Shown: positions 31,916-41,476 of the stretch, piece after piece
How positions within the stretch are numbered: position 1 is the first letter of the stretch
Layout: every line of letters begins with the position of its first letter
Assembly (NCBI GenBank): GCA_020849725.1
Contig: JADLAZ010000229.1
Span: 1 to 50,662 of the forward strand
Length of the DNA: 50,662 nucleotides
Direction: 5' to 3'
DNA from: Chloroflexota bacterium
GTDB lineage: Bacteria > Chloroflexota > Chloroflexia > Thermomicrobiales > JADLAZ01
The notes under the pieces: generated by a model
The model's input: the letters and a program-made list of their open reading frames with translations, nothing else
Told to the model about the DNA's origin: nothing
Database searches by the model: none
Position numbers and translations under genes: made by a program

Positions 31916-32824
31916 ATGGTGTGGTGGAGGCGGTGGGGCGTGGCCTGGCTCGTGGCGGTGCTGGCGGCCACGCTGGTGACTGGCTGCGGCACCGACTCGA
32001 ACCAGCCCGGCGGCCTGGAAGGCCAGGTGCTGGGCATGCTCAGCCCAACCGAGCAGCCGGTGCTGCTGGAGGGCGCGGTGATCGCGCTGTCGGGACCGGG
32101 CGGTAGCCAGGTGACGCAGACCGACGCCGACGGCCGGTACCGCTTCGACGCGCTCCGGCCCGGAGCCTACGGTTTCGCTGCGTCCTACACTGGACCACTG
32201 TCCAGTGGCCGGCCGCTCCAGTCCGAGGAGCGCCGCTTCACCGTGTCGCCCGGCCAGGACGAAACCATCAGCGTCGTGCTGCTGGCCGATGGGATCACCC
32301 CGCCGCCAGCGCCGCCCGACGCGCCGGTGGCAGGCAACGCGGCGACATCGGCCGTCTCCGGCGGCGGTGGTGGGCTGACGGGCAATCCGTTCTTCTGGTA
32401 CTTCCTCTTCAATCAGCCGTGGGCGTATGGCTACGGCCGTGCGCCGGTCATCGTCCGCGATCCGGGCGGCCCCGTCGTCGTCGACCGCTCCCAGCCGCAG
32501 CGATCGACCGCCGGCCGGCCCTATTCCGATTACGATCCAACCGGCAGCGTCGGTACGCGCACCAAGGCGCCGCCCGAAGTGACCAGCAAAGGCACGACAC
32601 GGCCGGGTGCGACCGGCGGTGGCGCCGCGCGGCCAGCCGTTGGGGCGACGCCCGCGATCCGGCCGCCGGCGTCTGGCGGCTCGGCGCCAGCGGCGAAGCC
32701 ACCCACGTCAGGCTCCGATTCGAAAGGGGTGACGCGACCGGGTAGCAACTCCGCGCCGTCGGTGAAGCCCCCGACTTCGCGTCCGCCGGCGGTCCGCCCG
32801 CCGAGTATCGGTCGGCGGCGGTAG
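31916..32824 (+). CDS. Lipoprotein with carboxypeptidase-regulatory-like domain and disordered tail
   Basis: A 302-residue protein. The signal sequence ends in a lipobox VTGC with lipidation at C24. Residues about 33-125 form a carboxypeptidase-regulatory-like/SdrD-B beta domain: LEGAVIALSGPGG, then TQTDADGRYRFDALRPGAYG, the usual pattern. Residues 140-302 are low-complexity Pro/Gly/Thr/Ser-rich sequence with a Trp/Tyr-Phe patch (NPFFWYFLFNQPWAYGYG), the likely cell-wall-spanning part. The start ATG has GGAG at moderate spacing. Function unknown; a surface-exposed lipoprotein is the safest reading. Confidence 0.72.
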   Translation: MVWWRRWGVAWLVAVLAATLVTGCGTDSNQPGGLEGQVLGMLSPTEQPVLLEGAVIALSGPGGSQVTQTDADGRYRFDALRPGAYGFAASYTGPLSSGRPLQSEERRFTVSPGQDETISVVLLADGITPPPAPPDAPVAGNAATSAVSGGGGGLTGNPFFWYFLFNQPWAYGYGRAPVIVRDPGGPVVVDRSQPQRSTAGRPYSDYDPTGSVGTRTKAPPEVTSKGTTRPGATGGGAARPAVGATPAIRPPASGGSAPAAKPPTSGSDSKGVTRPGSNSAPSVKPPTSRPPAVRPPSIGRRR

Positions 32825-32849
32825 TCGTAGCTCTCGACACCAGGGCTGG

Positions 32850-33650
32850 ATGAGGGGGGCGCGTGTGCAAGGCCTGAGCTGGTTGATCCTCATCGCCGTC
32901 GTCATCGCGCTGGTGGTGGCGGCCATGGTGCTGTGGCCGCGCTTGCGCGGGCAAGTGCCTGCCGCAGTCCCGCCGACGTCACGCGCACGGTCACCTCGCC
33001 AGGATGACCCGGATCAGGTCGACGAAGCAGTCCAGATCGTCAGCGCCATCGGCGGCCAGGTGCGGCCGGGCGACGCGATGACGATCCAGATCGCCGATCC
33101 CGTGCCCTGGGGACTGGCCGGCTTCGAGTTGGATGTGTTGGTGGCGGCGGTGAGCCACGTCGAGATCCGCGACGCCAGCGGCTTGTTCTCGTTCATGACC
33201 TATTGGATGCCGGAGGATCAGGAGGCGGCCATCGTCGCTATCGAGGGCGATGTGCCGGTGCTGGCCGAGGTGTTCGTGGGTCGACGCGTGCTCGAGCCGG
33301 CGCTGGCCGAGACACTCATCTGGTGCCGCGATCGCTATCTGGCCGACACGGACCACGCCGAGTTGGACTTCGATCTCAGCGAGCATGGCCTCGGGTCGTG
33401 GACGGCCTACGCCGCGCGCGAAGGCGGCTCGCTGCGCGTGGAGAGCGGCACGGCACCGCTGGCGCCGGCCGGTGCGGCGATGGGCAGCGGCCTCCCCTAT
33501 CGCGACTGCCTGCTGCATCCGGGCCGCCGCGAGGACTCGCCACGGTTGCGGCTGGTGCAGATCGGCGCCTACGCCTACGCCTTTCAGGGTGAAATCGTGC
33601 CCGTGCGGGCCGTCAGCGTGCTGCGCCGGACGACGGGCGACCCGGCTTGA
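32850..33650 (+). CDS. Membrane-anchored protein of unknown function
   Basis: A 266-residue protein: one N-terminal helix (WLILIAVVIALVVAAMVLW, about 10-28), a 25-residue Pro/Arg linker, then a soluble domain of about 210 residues rich in beta strands and acids (for example MTIQIADPVPWGLAGFELDV). No motif recognised. The ATG at 32850 is one choice; an in-frame GTG at 32865 with GAGGGGGG before it is equally good. It follows the lipoprotein gene by 25 bp, so the pair probably forms a small operon of extracytoplasmic proteins. A terminator hairpin follows it. Confidence 0.6.
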   Translation: MRGARVQGLSWLILIAVVIALVVAAMVLWPRLRGQVPAAVPPTSRARSPRQDDPDQVDEAVQIVSAIGGQVRPGDAMTIQIADPVPWGLAGFELDVLVAAVSHVEIRDASGLFSFMTYWMPEDQEAAIVAIEGDVPVLAEVFVGRRVLEPALAETLIWCRDRYLADTDHAELDFDLSEHGLGSWTAYAAREGGSLRVESGTAPLAPAGAAMGSGLPYRDCLLHPGRREDSPRLRLVQIGAYAYAFQGEIVPVRAVSVLRRTTGDPA

Positions 33651-33663
33651 CCGGCTCGGCGAA

Positions 33664-33689
33664 ACGCCGCGGCGCTTGCCACGCGGCGT
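33664..33689. terminator. Bidirectional hairpin between convergent genes
   Basis: ACGCCGCG (33664-33671) and CGCGGCGT (33682-33689) are perfect complements with a 10-nt loop. It fills the 42-bp gap between the convergent membrane-anchored protein and RodZ-like genes and can terminate both. Confidence 0.65.
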
Positions 33690-33692
33690 GGC

Positions 33693-34571
33693 TCAGGCAG
33701 TGCCGGGGCGGCTGAATGTCCGCCGCACCACGGCTTGCCCTGGGGTGCCAAGCCGTCCCTGGGGCACGCCATTGAGTACCAATTCAATGGCATCGGCCCG
33801 TCCGGCGTGGATGAACAACTCGGTGCGGGCACTGAATGTGCGCTCGGCGCCTTGAGGGAGCGTGCCACTGAAAGTGACCACGCCGTCCGTGCGGACCTGG
33901 ACCCACGACGGCGCATCGACGACTTTGACCTTCAAGGCCATCGCGCTCGACACCACGGTCGCGGTGGCCGTGCCGCGGGTAGCGGGTGTGCCAGCCGGCG
34001 TCACCGTGCCGACCGGCGCGACAGCGACTAGGAGCGGTGTTGGACTGGGCAGCGGCGTCGGACTCGGAGGCGCGGTGGTGGGAAGGACGGCCGCCACGGG
34101 CGCACTTGTGGCGGTTGGACTGGCGACGACCAGCGCCACCAGTGCCGTGGGGGTCGGTACGACTGGCGTCGGCAGCCGCGTCGCCCGCGCGGGCTCGTTC
34201 GCGAAGAGCGCGCTGTACAGCCAGACGAAGAGGATGCCAGCGATGGCCAGCGTCACACCGATCGCGGCAACGTTGGGTACGATCAGGCCGGCAATCCGGA
34301 CGGGATGGCGCGCCGCGAGCTGGACTGGTTGCGGCCGGTAGCCGATCGCCTCGTCGTACAGGCGAACCATAGTCGCGGCGTCAAGACCCAGGAACTCAGC
34401 ATAGTTGCGCACGAAGCCACGCGTGTACACCGGCGGCGGCAAACTGCGGAAGTCATCGGTTTCGAGCGCGCTCAGGTGCGCCGCGCGGATCCGGGTCTCC
34501 CGCTCGACCTGCTCGATGGTCAGCCCACTCTGCCGGCGCGCGGCCTGCAGCGTTTCCGCGAGCCTGGTCAT
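33693..34571 (-). CDS. RodZ-like membrane protein (HTH and DUF4115)
   Basis: A 292-residue protein with the RodZ layout: an N-terminal XRE-like helix-turn-helix (residues 1-70; SGLTIEQVERETRI, YTRGFVRNYAEFLGLD), one membrane helix (about 93-118), a long Thr/Pro/Val-rich extracytoplasmic linker (about 125-205), and a C-terminal DUF4115 beta domain (ALKVKVVDAPSWVQVRTDG...). RodZ connects MreB to cell-shape control. The ATG at 34571 has GGAG nearby; the ORF extends upstream without similarity. It is the last gene of the minus-strand run 37405-33693. Confidence 0.85.
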   Translation of the reverse strand: MTRLAETLQAARRQSGLTIEQVERETRIRAAHLSALETDDFRSLPPPVYTRGFVRNYAEFLGLDAATMVRLYDEAIGYRPQPVQLAARHPVRIAGLIVPNVAAIGVTLAIAGILFVWLYSALFANEPARATRLPTPVVPTPTALVALVVASPTATSAPVAAVLPTTAPPSPTPLPSPTPLLVAVAPVGTVTPAGTPATRGTATATVVSSAMALKVKVVDAPSWVQVRTDGVVTFSGTLPQGAERTFSARTELFIHAGRADAIELVLNGVPQGRLGTPGQAVVRRTFSRPGTA

Positions 34572-34677
34572 GATGGACTCCGACGGCTGGACCGGCACGA
34601 CCGCTGGCCGCCGCCACGAGGCGGGGCGCACCTAAGCATACCGGGCGCCCCCCGCCTCAGACCACCGCACGGCCATC

Positions 34678-35844
34678 TTACGACGGGCGTCGGCCCCGCC
34701 GCGACTCCCGCAGGAGCTGGATCAACCCATCGGCAAGGGGCGTGGGCTGGTCCGTCGCGGCGCCCACTTTGCTTTGCCAGCCGGCATCGGATTCGACCCA
34801 CCAGTTGCCCAGGCCCGTCAGGCAGGCCAGATCGTCGCCGGCGACCAATTGCTGGGTCGGAAAAGCATTAGGGTTGACACACCAGCCGCGCCCGGGTGTG
34901 TCGGAGGCCCGGAAGCTGCGGCACGATGCGCAGCGTCGCTCGGGCATCGTCTGCAATTGCTCGTTGCGCCACTCCTCATGCCGGGCCTGCATGTCCGCGA
35001 TCAGGTCAGCGCTCGGCTCATCGTTGCTGCTGTAGCTGGCGCGCGGCGCCGGTGCACTGGCCGGCCGGACACTTGGCACTGGAGGGGTGGTCGCACGCGG
35101 TGTCGGTGTGGGCGTGGTGGCGCGGGTCAGTGCAACTGCGGCGATCCCGGCCACCACCGGTGCAGCTGGCGGTCGCTCGCGGCGCGGCTCTGGGGCAGCG
35201 CCCAGCGTGGCGGTGGCCGCGACAGTCAACCTGGCCGGCGCCGTGGCGGTCGAATTGGCCGCGGTCGGCGTGGGCCGTGTGGCAATGGTCGCTGACGCGA
35301 GTGCTGGCGAAGGCGGCGGTTCCGGGCCGGGTTCGGGAAGCGCCTCCGGCGCAGCCGGGCGCGGCGGGCGCGGCCGGCCTTTGACCCGGCTGTGGACGTC
35401 GGCGACAGCACCCTTCCGGCGAGTGATGGGAATGCCGTTCGTGTCAAGTTCCCGGGCGCCTGGCTGGGCGACACCGCCGATCTGCACGCTGGGCGCCGCG
35501 CCCAGGTAGCCGTTGCGCCGACGCACCGACGTGTCAGCGCCCGTGTCCACCGATGCAACAGCCGGTTGTGGCGCGGTGCTGGTGGCTTCATCCGCGGCAG
35601 CGAGAGGCGCCAGGCTGGCCGGTGGTGATGATATGTGTCGAGCCGGTATCTGCTGGTCCGGTGCGCGTACTGCCACAGCCGCCTCCCAATCGTCTTCTGT
35701 CAGCGATCGCCGGCAGCCCAGCTCGACCTGTCGGACGACTAGCCTGCCAGCAGGCGTCTGCCGATTCGGGTGGGCGCACTCACCCATCGTGCCGGCCGCA
35801 CCGACTACGAAGTGCTTGCATGTGCCGCACACGCGCTGAGTCAC
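34678..35844 (-). CDS. Two-headed Cys4 protein with long disordered middle
   Basis: A 388-residue protein with the same cysteine module at both ends. At the N-terminus are C6, C9, C23 and C44 (C-x2-C-x13-C-x20-C); at the C-terminus are C305, C308, C322 and C341 (C-x2-C-x13-C-x18-C). Both share the text C-x-x-C-(K/R)-x-F...G-x-C-x-(H/N)-P-N. Residues about 70-290 are Pro/Ala/Thr-rich and probably disordered. Four Cys per module suggest Zn or an iron-sulfur cluster. The start is GTG at 35844 just after GGGCAGGTGG. No family is recognised. It lies between the MOSC and RodZ-like genes. Confidence 0.7.
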   Translation of the reverse strand: MTQRVCGTCKHFVVGAAGTMGECAHPNRQTPAGRLVVRQVELGCRRSLTEDDWEAAVAVRAPDQQIPARHISSPPASLAPLAAADEATSTAPQPAVASVDTGADTSVRRRNGYLGAAPSVQIGGVAQPGARELDTNGIPITRRKGAVADVHSRVKGRPRPPRPAAPEALPEPGPEPPPSPALASATIATRPTPTAANSTATAPARLTVAATATLGAAPEPRRERPPAAPVVAGIAAVALTRATTPTPTPRATTPPVPSVRPASAPAPRASYSSNDEPSADLIADMQARHEEWRNEQLQTMPERRCASCRSFRASDTPGRGWCVNPNAFPTQQLVAGDDLACLTGLGNWWVESDAGWQSKVGAATDQPTPLADGLIQLLRESRRGRRPS

Positions 35845-35955
35845 CCACCTGCCCTCATGCGCTTCGCGGCCCCCGGCTCCCCCACCGGAGGCCGCACCAT
35901 TGTAGCACGACTATAATCGCCGCACGCGCCGCACCTGACCTGATCACGGTCGAGT

Positions 35956-36498
35956 CTAGACCGGCTTCAGTGGCTCGTGCGGCTGAGCCGGGAGGTCGAC
36001 CACGACGGCATCGCCGGCATGGAGCTCGCCACCGGTGATGACGATTGCCATCACCCCCGCCTTGCGTATGATGTTCCCCTCGGCATCCTTGTCAAGGACC
36101 GCGTTCATCAATCCGGGTTGCACCCCGTTCAACTGGTCGCAGGGGTTGCGCAAGCCGGTCAGCTCGACGACCGCGACCTCGCCCAGACGCAGTCGCGTGC
36201 CTGTCGGCAAGGCGAGGAGATCGACATGGCGGGTAGTGACATTTTCCCCCATCTCGCCCGGCCCGACGGTGAACCCGCCGGCGCGCAGCTCGTCATGCAG
36301 TTCGCCATGAATAAGATGGACCTGCCGCAGGTTGGGCTGCGTTGGGTCGCGCTGGACCCGCGAGCGATGACGCACGGTGATTCCCTGGTGCGCGTCGCCT
36401 TCGACGCCCAATCCGGCCAGAAGGCGGATGGTCGCGTGCGTGGGCTTGACCATCGTGTGCGTTGAGCTGGCGCTCACAGCTTCGATGCGTCCTTCCAT
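35956..36498 (-). CDS. MOSC-domain protein
   Basis: A 180-residue single MOSC domain, the C-terminal domain type of molybdenum cofactor sulfurases, which transfers sulfur to Mo enzymes or binds reactive substrates (as YiiM/YcbX-like proteins do). Motifs are GVEGDAHQG (about residues 31-39), RQVHLIHGELHDEL (about 58-71), GENVTTRHVDL (about 84-94), and the conserved cysteine in TGLRNPCDQLN (about 113-123) expected to carry the persulfide. The start has GGAGG eight bases upstream. No molybdenum enzyme genes are nearby. Length normal. Confidence 0.9.
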   Translation of the reverse strand: MEGRIEAVSASSTHTMVKPTHATIRLLAGLGVEGDAHQGITVRHRSRVQRDPTQPNLRQVHLIHGELHDELRAGGFTVGPGEMGENVTTRHVDLLALPTGTRLRLGEVAVVELTGLRNPCDQLNGVQPGLMNAVLDKDAEGNIIRKAGVMAIVITGGELHAGDAVVVDLPAQPHEPLKPV

Positions 36499-36634
36499 CG
36501 GTGTCCTCCAGTGTGACTTAGGGGCGGCGACCGTGACTGCCGTTACAACCGGCGCTGGCGATAGTAACCGATGTGGTCATCGCTCGGCGCGGACAATCAC
36601 CGTCTTCGGCCACGCGGAGCCAAGCCTGGTAGCT

Positions 36635-37405
36635 TCAGACGGACACGCGACCCGAGCGGCGTCGGATCGTCTCGATCAGCACTAACCCGGCGAAGTGCGG
36701 CAGGGCTAACTGCCGTCGCCAGCGCCATGGCTCGGTCACCAGCCGGAATAGCCAACCCAGGCCGACATGTTGCACCCGGCGCGGCGGCCGTCGGCTGATG
36801 CCGGCGATGAAGTTGAACGTGCCGCCGACACCAATGCCGACGGTCGCACCACAGGCCACCAGATTGCGGGCTAACCAGCGCTCCTGCCGTGGCGCGCCAT
36901 AGGCGACGAGCAGCAGGTCCACCGGCGCGGCGGCGACGATTGCCTGGCGGGTCTGTGGGTCATGGCTGGCCTCTGGCTCGCCGGCCAGGGCGCCGGCGAT
37001 GATGAGACCTGGATGGCGCTCGCGGAGGCGCGTGGCGGCGATCTCAGCCACGCCGGGCGCGCCACCGAGCAGGAACCAGCGGTGCCCACGTGCGGCGGCA
37101 TGCGGCGCCAGCGCCTCGACGAGATCGACGCCGGGGACGGCGCCGCGCAATGGCTCACCGAGCATCCGGGCGGCTAGCACCAGTCCGATGCCATCCGGCA
37201 CGGCCAGCGCCGCCGCCTGCAGGATGGCCGCGACGCCCGCATCGCGCCGGGCGGCCATCACGATCTCGGGATTTGGCGTGACCACCAGCCGGGGCGCTCC
37301 CGCTGCCACCCATCCCAGCACCAACTCGACCGCTTCGACCATGGACACATCGTCCACTCGCACACCCAGAATGTCGGCCGAGCGGCGCGATGGTGGCACC
37401 GACAC
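36635..37405 (-). CDS. WecG/TagA/CpsF-family glycosyltransferase
   Basis: A 256-residue glycosyltransferase (family GT26), which adds a ManNAc-type sugar to a lipid-linked precursor of teichoic acid or capsule. Motifs: LVVTPNPEIVMAARRD (about 40-55), VPDGIGLVLAARMLG (about 69-83), FLLGGAPGVAEIAA (about 111-124), VAYGAPRQERW (about 167-177) and GVGGTFNFIAGISRRPPRRV (about 191-210), all in the family order. The basic C-terminal helix probably contacts the membrane. It stands at the start of the minus-strand run that continues with MOSC. Confidence 0.92.
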   Translation of the reverse strand: MSVPPSRRSADILGVRVDDVSMVEAVELVLGWVAAGAPRLVVTPNPEIVMAARRDAGVAAILQAAALAVPDGIGLVLAARMLGEPLRGAVPGVDLVEALAPHAAARGHRWFLLGGAPGVAEIAATRLRERHPGLIIAGALAGEPEASHDPQTRQAIVAAAPVDLLLVAYGAPRQERWLARNLVACGATVGIGVGGTFNFIAGISRRPPRRVQHVGLGWLFRLVTEPWRWRRQLALPHFAGLVLIETIRRRSGRVSV

Positions 37406-37551
37406 TCCTCATCACTCGTGCTGGATGATAGCATGCAGCTGCCGGTGGGACCCGGGACCGAGCGACGAACGTATGCTCATTGCAGGGGTGGACCAACCGC
37501 GCTAGGCTGGCGGCGTGGGGCGCCACAAAGACGAAGGAGACGACACCGGCC

Positions 37552-37917
37552 ATGACAATTGTGCGGTACGAGACGATGCCGATCGACCCAGGCGATGCCG
37601 GTGTTGCCGCGCGGCGCATGGTCACGACAAGCACTGGCGCGCGGACGATCACCATGGGGATCTCGGAGTTTGAGCCGGGCGCGAGCATCTTCCTCCACAC
37701 GCATCCGTGTGAGGAGACGGTCGTCATCCTGGCCGGTGAAGCCATGGCCGAAGTCGATGGCGAAGTGTTTCGTCTCGGCCAGTACGACACGTCGTTCGTC
37801 CCGCCACTGGTGCCGCATCGCTTCTGGAATGCCAGCAGCCAGCCGATGACGATGTGTTACTTCTACCCGATGGCTGACCCGAGCCGTGACCCGGTCGAGC
37901 CGGTCGCTGCCGAATGA
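37552..37917 (+). CDS. Cupin-domain protein
   Basis: A 121-residue single-domain cupin. The first metal motif reads FLHTHPCEETVVILAGEA (about 48-65), matching G-x5-H-x-H-x3,4-E-x6-G without the leading Gly; the second includes PPLVPHRFWNAS. Metal-dependent dioxygenases, isomerases and sensory proteins share this fold, so the reaction is unknown. The ATG at 37552 has GAAGGAG about 12 bases upstream; the frame extends to 37480 without such a site. Confidence 0.85.
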   Translation: MTIVRYETMPIDPGDAGVAARRMVTTSTGARTITMGISEFEPGASIFLHTHPCEETVVILAGEAMAEVDGEVFRLGQYDTSFVPPLVPHRFWNASSQPMTMCYFYPMADPSRDPVEPVAAE

Positions 37918-38223
37918 TCGACCTCGTGGTCGCTGCCCGCATCGCGAGCGACCGCGTGCTAGAATGGCGCCAACATCATGCACCACACGGTCGCCAACCT
38001 GTGTGTGGCCACGTCTGCCGCGTCAGCGCGCTGATGAGCTTACAATACCAGTGGAAATTGTGGACCATGGCGCGAGGAGACCCGTAGGCAGTCTCGTATT
38101 GGTCAGGCGGCGGCGCCATGTGGGACGGTCGCGCCGTCGTGTTGCCCTCTTGCCGCCGCTGACGCATACGCCTCTCCGCAAGTATCACCTGTCGTTCAGG
38201 CCCCTCTCGCGAGTGTGGGAACC
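37918..38223. other. Intergenic stretch, no gene seen
   Basis: About 300 bp. Two -10-like hexamers (TAGAAT at 37961, TACAAT at 38041) lack matching -35 boxes. A weak CCACAC/GTGTGG inverted repeat spans 37983-38008. The minus-strand frame 37976-38188 has no ribosome site or recognisable product. Confidence 0.4.
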
Positions 38224-39408
38224 ATGCACGTCGTCATGACGACCGATGCCACCGGTAGCAGCGGTGTTTGGAGCTTTAGCCTGACCCTCGCCGCCGCGCT
38301 TTTCCGCATCTGGCGCCATAAGGTGACGCTCGTGAGCATCGGTCAGCCCCCCAGTCCCGCGCAAGTGGCCGCTGTCCCGACCAGCGCCCGGCTGATCGTC
38401 ACCGAGTACAAATTGGAATGGCAGGAGGGTTTGAACGGCGACGTGGCCCTCTCCAGCGCATTCATTGCCCGGCTGGTCGACGATATGCGACCGGATATCG
38501 TCCACTCCAACCACTACTGCTACGGCTCGTTGGCCACCGGCGTGCCGAAAGTCGTCGTCGCTCACAGCGATCTGCTGAGTCGCCTCACCTGGTGCCGCTA
38601 TGACGGTGATATCTCGCGGCTGGTCGTGCCGCCGCAACTCCTGGACTACCGGGTATTCGTCGAGGAAGGGTTGGCCAGTGCCCAGGTCGTTGTCTGCCCG
38701 TCGCGCTTCATGGCTGGCGCGCTGGCGGCCCATTACCAGGCACGCCCCGTGACCGTCGTCATTCCCAACGGCGTCGAGGTACCGGTCCAACCTCCGCCGG
38801 CGCGTCCACCGGGCCGGCCGCTGACGGCCATCATCGCCGGGCGGCTCTGGGACGATGCCAAGAATATCGATCTGGCCATCGACGGCGTCCACCTGGCCAC
38901 CGCCCCGACGCGGCTGCTGGCGGTCGGTCCCACGCTCAGCCCAGACGGCCTCGAGCGTCCGATCGCCCGCGATGCGCGCGTCGAGCCGCTCGGACTGCTG
39001 ACCCCGGTGGGCGTGCATGATGCCTATCAGCAGGCCGACGTCTACCTCGCCGTTTCGCGGTACGAGCCGTTCGGGCTGGGGCCGGTCGAGGCCGCGCTGG
39101 CCGGCTGTGCCGTGATCTGCAATGATCTCCCCTCGTATCGTGAGGTCTGGGGCGACGTCGCGATCTACATCCGGCGCAATGATGCGGCCGATCTGGCGCG
39201 TCAACTTGACACCCTGGCCGCCGATCCCGACCTGCTGCGGGAGCATCAGCAGCGTGCGCGCGATCGTGCCCAGCATTTCACCGCCGAAGCGATGGCCGCG
39301 CGATATCTGGAGGTCTACGAGCACCTGATCGACCGCACACCGCTGCATGTCGCCGGGGTGAGCGATGGCAGCGCCGGCCTGTCCGGCAGCGACCGGCCGT
39401 TGAACTAA
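38224..39408 (+). CDS. Glycosyltransferase family 4 protein
   Basis: A 394-residue GT-B fold glycosyltransferase. The N-terminal domain starts MHVVMTTDATGSSGVWSFS, with the glycine-rich acceptor loop, and has IVHSNHYCYGSLA near 92. The C-terminal donor-sugar domain begins VTVVIPNGVEVP (about 176) and includes SRYEPFGLGPVEAALAGCAV (about 278-297), the E-x7-E motif of GT4. The family makes glycolipids, trehalose-type sugars or exopolysaccharide. I chose ATG 38224; a GTG lies at 38215 in frame. It stands alone between cupin and gatC; substrates unknown. Confidence 0.88.
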   Translation: MHVVMTTDATGSSGVWSFSLTLAAALFRIWRHKVTLVSIGQPPSPAQVAAVPTSARLIVTEYKLEWQEGLNGDVALSSAFIARLVDDMRPDIVHSNHYCYGSLATGVPKVVVAHSDLLSRLTWCRYDGDISRLVVPPQLLDYRVFVEEGLASAQVVVCPSRFMAGALAAHYQARPVTVVIPNGVEVPVQPPPARPPGRPLTAIIAGRLWDDAKNIDLAIDGVHLATAPTRLLAVGPTLSPDGLERPIARDARVEPLGLLTPVGVHDAYQQADVYLAVSRYEPFGLGPVEAALAGCAVICNDLPSYREVWGDVAIYIRRNDAADLARQLDTLAADPDLLREHQQRARDRAQHFTAEAMAARYLEVYEHLIDRTPLHVAGVSDGSAGLSGSDRPLN

Positions 39409-39583
39409 CCCCGATCACTGCCGCGATGACCACGGCCGTGCGCTAGGCGCTCGCCGACCTGCCGGCGGCATGGAGCGCCAGGGAACGGATGTGATGCGGG
39501 CTAGCCCACGGCGGAGAACCGCGTCCGGCCGGATCCGGTATACTCCGCGCGGACTGGAGCCGCGCGCCGTGGAGGGCTGGCTG

Positions 39584-39877
39584 GTGGCGCTGACTGATGC
39601 CGACGTCGTCCATGTCGCCGAGCTGGCGCGGCTGGCGCTTGACGCTGCCGAGCGGGCACGCCTGGTCGAGCAATTGACGTCCATCCTTGGCTACATGGAC
39701 GTCCTCAACGAGTTGGACACCAGCGCCATTCTGCCCACGGCGCAGGTGATCGCCGGCGCGTCCGTCATGCGGGATGATGTCGTGACGCCGTCGCTGCCCC
39801 ACGCCCAGGTGCTGCTGAATGCCCCCGCCGTCGAAGGCGGCTGCTTCAGAGTCGCCGCTGTGCTGGACACCGAATAA
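39584..39877 (+). CDS. gatC: Asp-tRNA(Asn)/Glu-tRNA(Gln) amidotransferase subunit C
   Basis: A 97-residue small subunit that clamps GatA and GatB together in the amidotransferase that makes Gln-tRNA(Gln) or Asn-tRNA(Asn). The sequence has [21 protein letters not shown] at the start and [20 protein letters not shown] in the middle, then MRDDVV, all family hallmarks. The start is GTG at 39584, seven bases after GGAGGG; the frame open to 39470 is Arg-rich and not conserved. gatA follows after 74 bp. gatB is not in the window. Confidence 0.92.
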   Translation: MALTDADVVHVAELARLALDAAERARLVEQLTSILGYMDVLNELDTSAILPTAQVIAGASVMRDDVVTPSLPHAQVLLNAPAVEGGCFRVAAVLDTE

Positions 39878-39951
39878 CCGCCGGTCGCCCCGGGTGGCGA
39901 TGGGCCGGCCGGCTGCTGGCCCACCCGCAGGCTGCACAAGAGGTACCACTC

Positions 39952-41424
39952 GTGACGGACCTGACATCCCTGACCTGGGCCGAGGCCCGCGCCGCGCTTG
40001 ACCGGCGCGAGATCAGCGCGGTCGAGTTGACCGAGGCCACGCTGGCGCGCGTCCGTGCCCTCAACCCGTCGCTGGCGGCCTATCTGTATGTGATGGATGA
40101 CACCGCGCGCGCGCAGGCGGCGGCGGCGGACCGGCGCATCGCCCTCGGTGATGCTCGCCCGCTGACGGGCATCCCGGTGGCGCTGAAGGATGTGCTCTGC
40201 ACGACGGACGCACCGACGACGTGCGGGTCTCGCATCCTCGCGGGCTACCGCTCGCCGTTCGACGCGACCGTGGTTGCCCGCTTGAGGGAGCAAGATGCTG
40301 TCTTCATCGGCAAGACGAACACCGACGAGTTCGCGATGGGGTCATCCACCGAGAACTCAGCCTACGGTCCGACGCGCAACCCCTGGGACCTGGAGCGCGT
40401 CCCCGGCGGTAGCTCCGGTGGCTCGGCCGCGGCCGTGGCGTCGAGCCTGGCCATCATCGGCCTGGGCTCGGATACCGGCGGCAGCATCCGGCAGCCGGCC
40501 GGCTTCTGCGGCATCGTCGGCCTGAAGCCGACCTACGGCCGCGTGTCGCGCTATGGACTGGTCGCCTTCGCCAGTAGCCTCGACCAGATCGGGCCGTTCG
40601 CCCGCACGGTCGAAGACGCCGCCGCCATGCTCGGCGCCATCGCCGGGCACGATCGGCGCGACTCGACCTCGCAGAATCAGCCCGTGCCAGACTACCTGGC
40701 CGAGCTGGCCGGCGGTGTCCGGGGCATGCGCGTCGGCGTGCCCCGCGAGTACGCGGTCGCTGGCGCCGATGCGGCTGTCGAAGCCGCCTGCGACGAGGCG
40801 ATCCGGCAACTCGAGCGCCTCGGCGCGCGGGTGCGTCCGGTCTCGCTGCCGCACACCAAGTACGCTCTGCCGACCTACTACATCATCGCCCCAGCCGAGG
40901 CCAGCGCCAATCTCGCCCGCTTCGACGGCATCAAGTATGGGCTGTCGGTCAAGGCCGGCTCGCTGCTCGACTCATACAAGGCCACGCGCGGCCAGGGCTT
41001 CGGGGCCGAAGTCAAGCGGCGGGTCATGCTCGGGACCTATGCGCTCAGCAGCGGCTATTACGATGCCTACTACGTCAAGGCGCAGAAAGTGCGCACGCTG
41101 CTCAAGCAAGACTTCGACCGCGCCTTTCAAGAGGTGGATGTGATCGTCGCACCGACATCGCCAACGGTCGCGTTTCGAATCGGCGAGCGCAGCGATGATC
41201 CACTGCAAATGTACCTGTCCGATGTCTGGACCATCCCGGCCAACATGGCTGGCATTCCCGGTGTGGCCGTGCCATGCGGCCTGGCTCACGGCTTGCCGGT
41301 GAGCCTCCAGTTCTTCGGTCCGGCATTCGGCGAGGCGACGGTCCTGCGGGCCGCGCACGCCTACGAGCGTGCCACCGAGTGGCATCGACACCGGCCACCG
41401 GTCGGTTACACCGCCACCAACTGA
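39952..41424 (+). CDS. gatA: Asp-tRNA(Asn)/Glu-tRNA(Gln) amidotransferase subunit A
   Basis: A 490-residue amidase-signature glutaminase that supplies ammonia to GatB. The catalytic triad is K79, S154 and S178, the same numbers as in the well-studied GatA enzymes, within [15 protein letters not shown] and [12 protein letters not shown]. The tail [17 protein letters not shown] is also typical. The start is GTG at 39952 after AGAGG. It follows gatC and is followed by a small membrane-protein gene after 52 bp. Confidence 0.95.
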   Translation: MTDLTSLTWAEARAALDRREISAVELTEATLARVRALNPSLAAYLYVMDDTARAQAAAADRRIALGDARPLTGIPVALKDVLCTTDAPTTCGSRILAGYRSPFDATVVARLREQDAVFIGKTNTDEFAMGSSTENSAYGPTRNPWDLERVPGGSSGGSAAAVASSLAIIGLGSDTGGSIRQPAGFCGIVGLKPTYGRVSRYGLVAFASSLDQIGPFARTVEDAAAMLGAIAGHDRRDSTSQNQPVPDYLAELAGGVRGMRVGVPREYAVAGADAAVEAACDEAIRQLERLGARVRPVSLPHTKYALPTYYIIAPAEASANLARFDGIKYGLSVKAGSLLDSYKATRGQGFGAEVKRRVMLGTYALSSGYYDAYYVKAQKVRTLLKQDFDRAFQEVDVIVAPTSPTVAFRIGERSDDPLQMYLSDVWTIPANMAGIPGVAVPCGLAHGLPVSLQFFGPAFGEATVLRAAHAYERATEWHRHRPPVGYTATN

Positions 41425-41476
41425 CTGCTCACCCGGCGCCCGGCCGGTGGAGTTACCGCAACGATCGACAGGTGCT

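Noticed and set aside
37976..38188. Minus-strand 70-residue frame in the cupin-glycosyltransferase gap
   Set aside because: It has no ribosome site and no recognisable features, and is short enough to occur by chance at this GC content.
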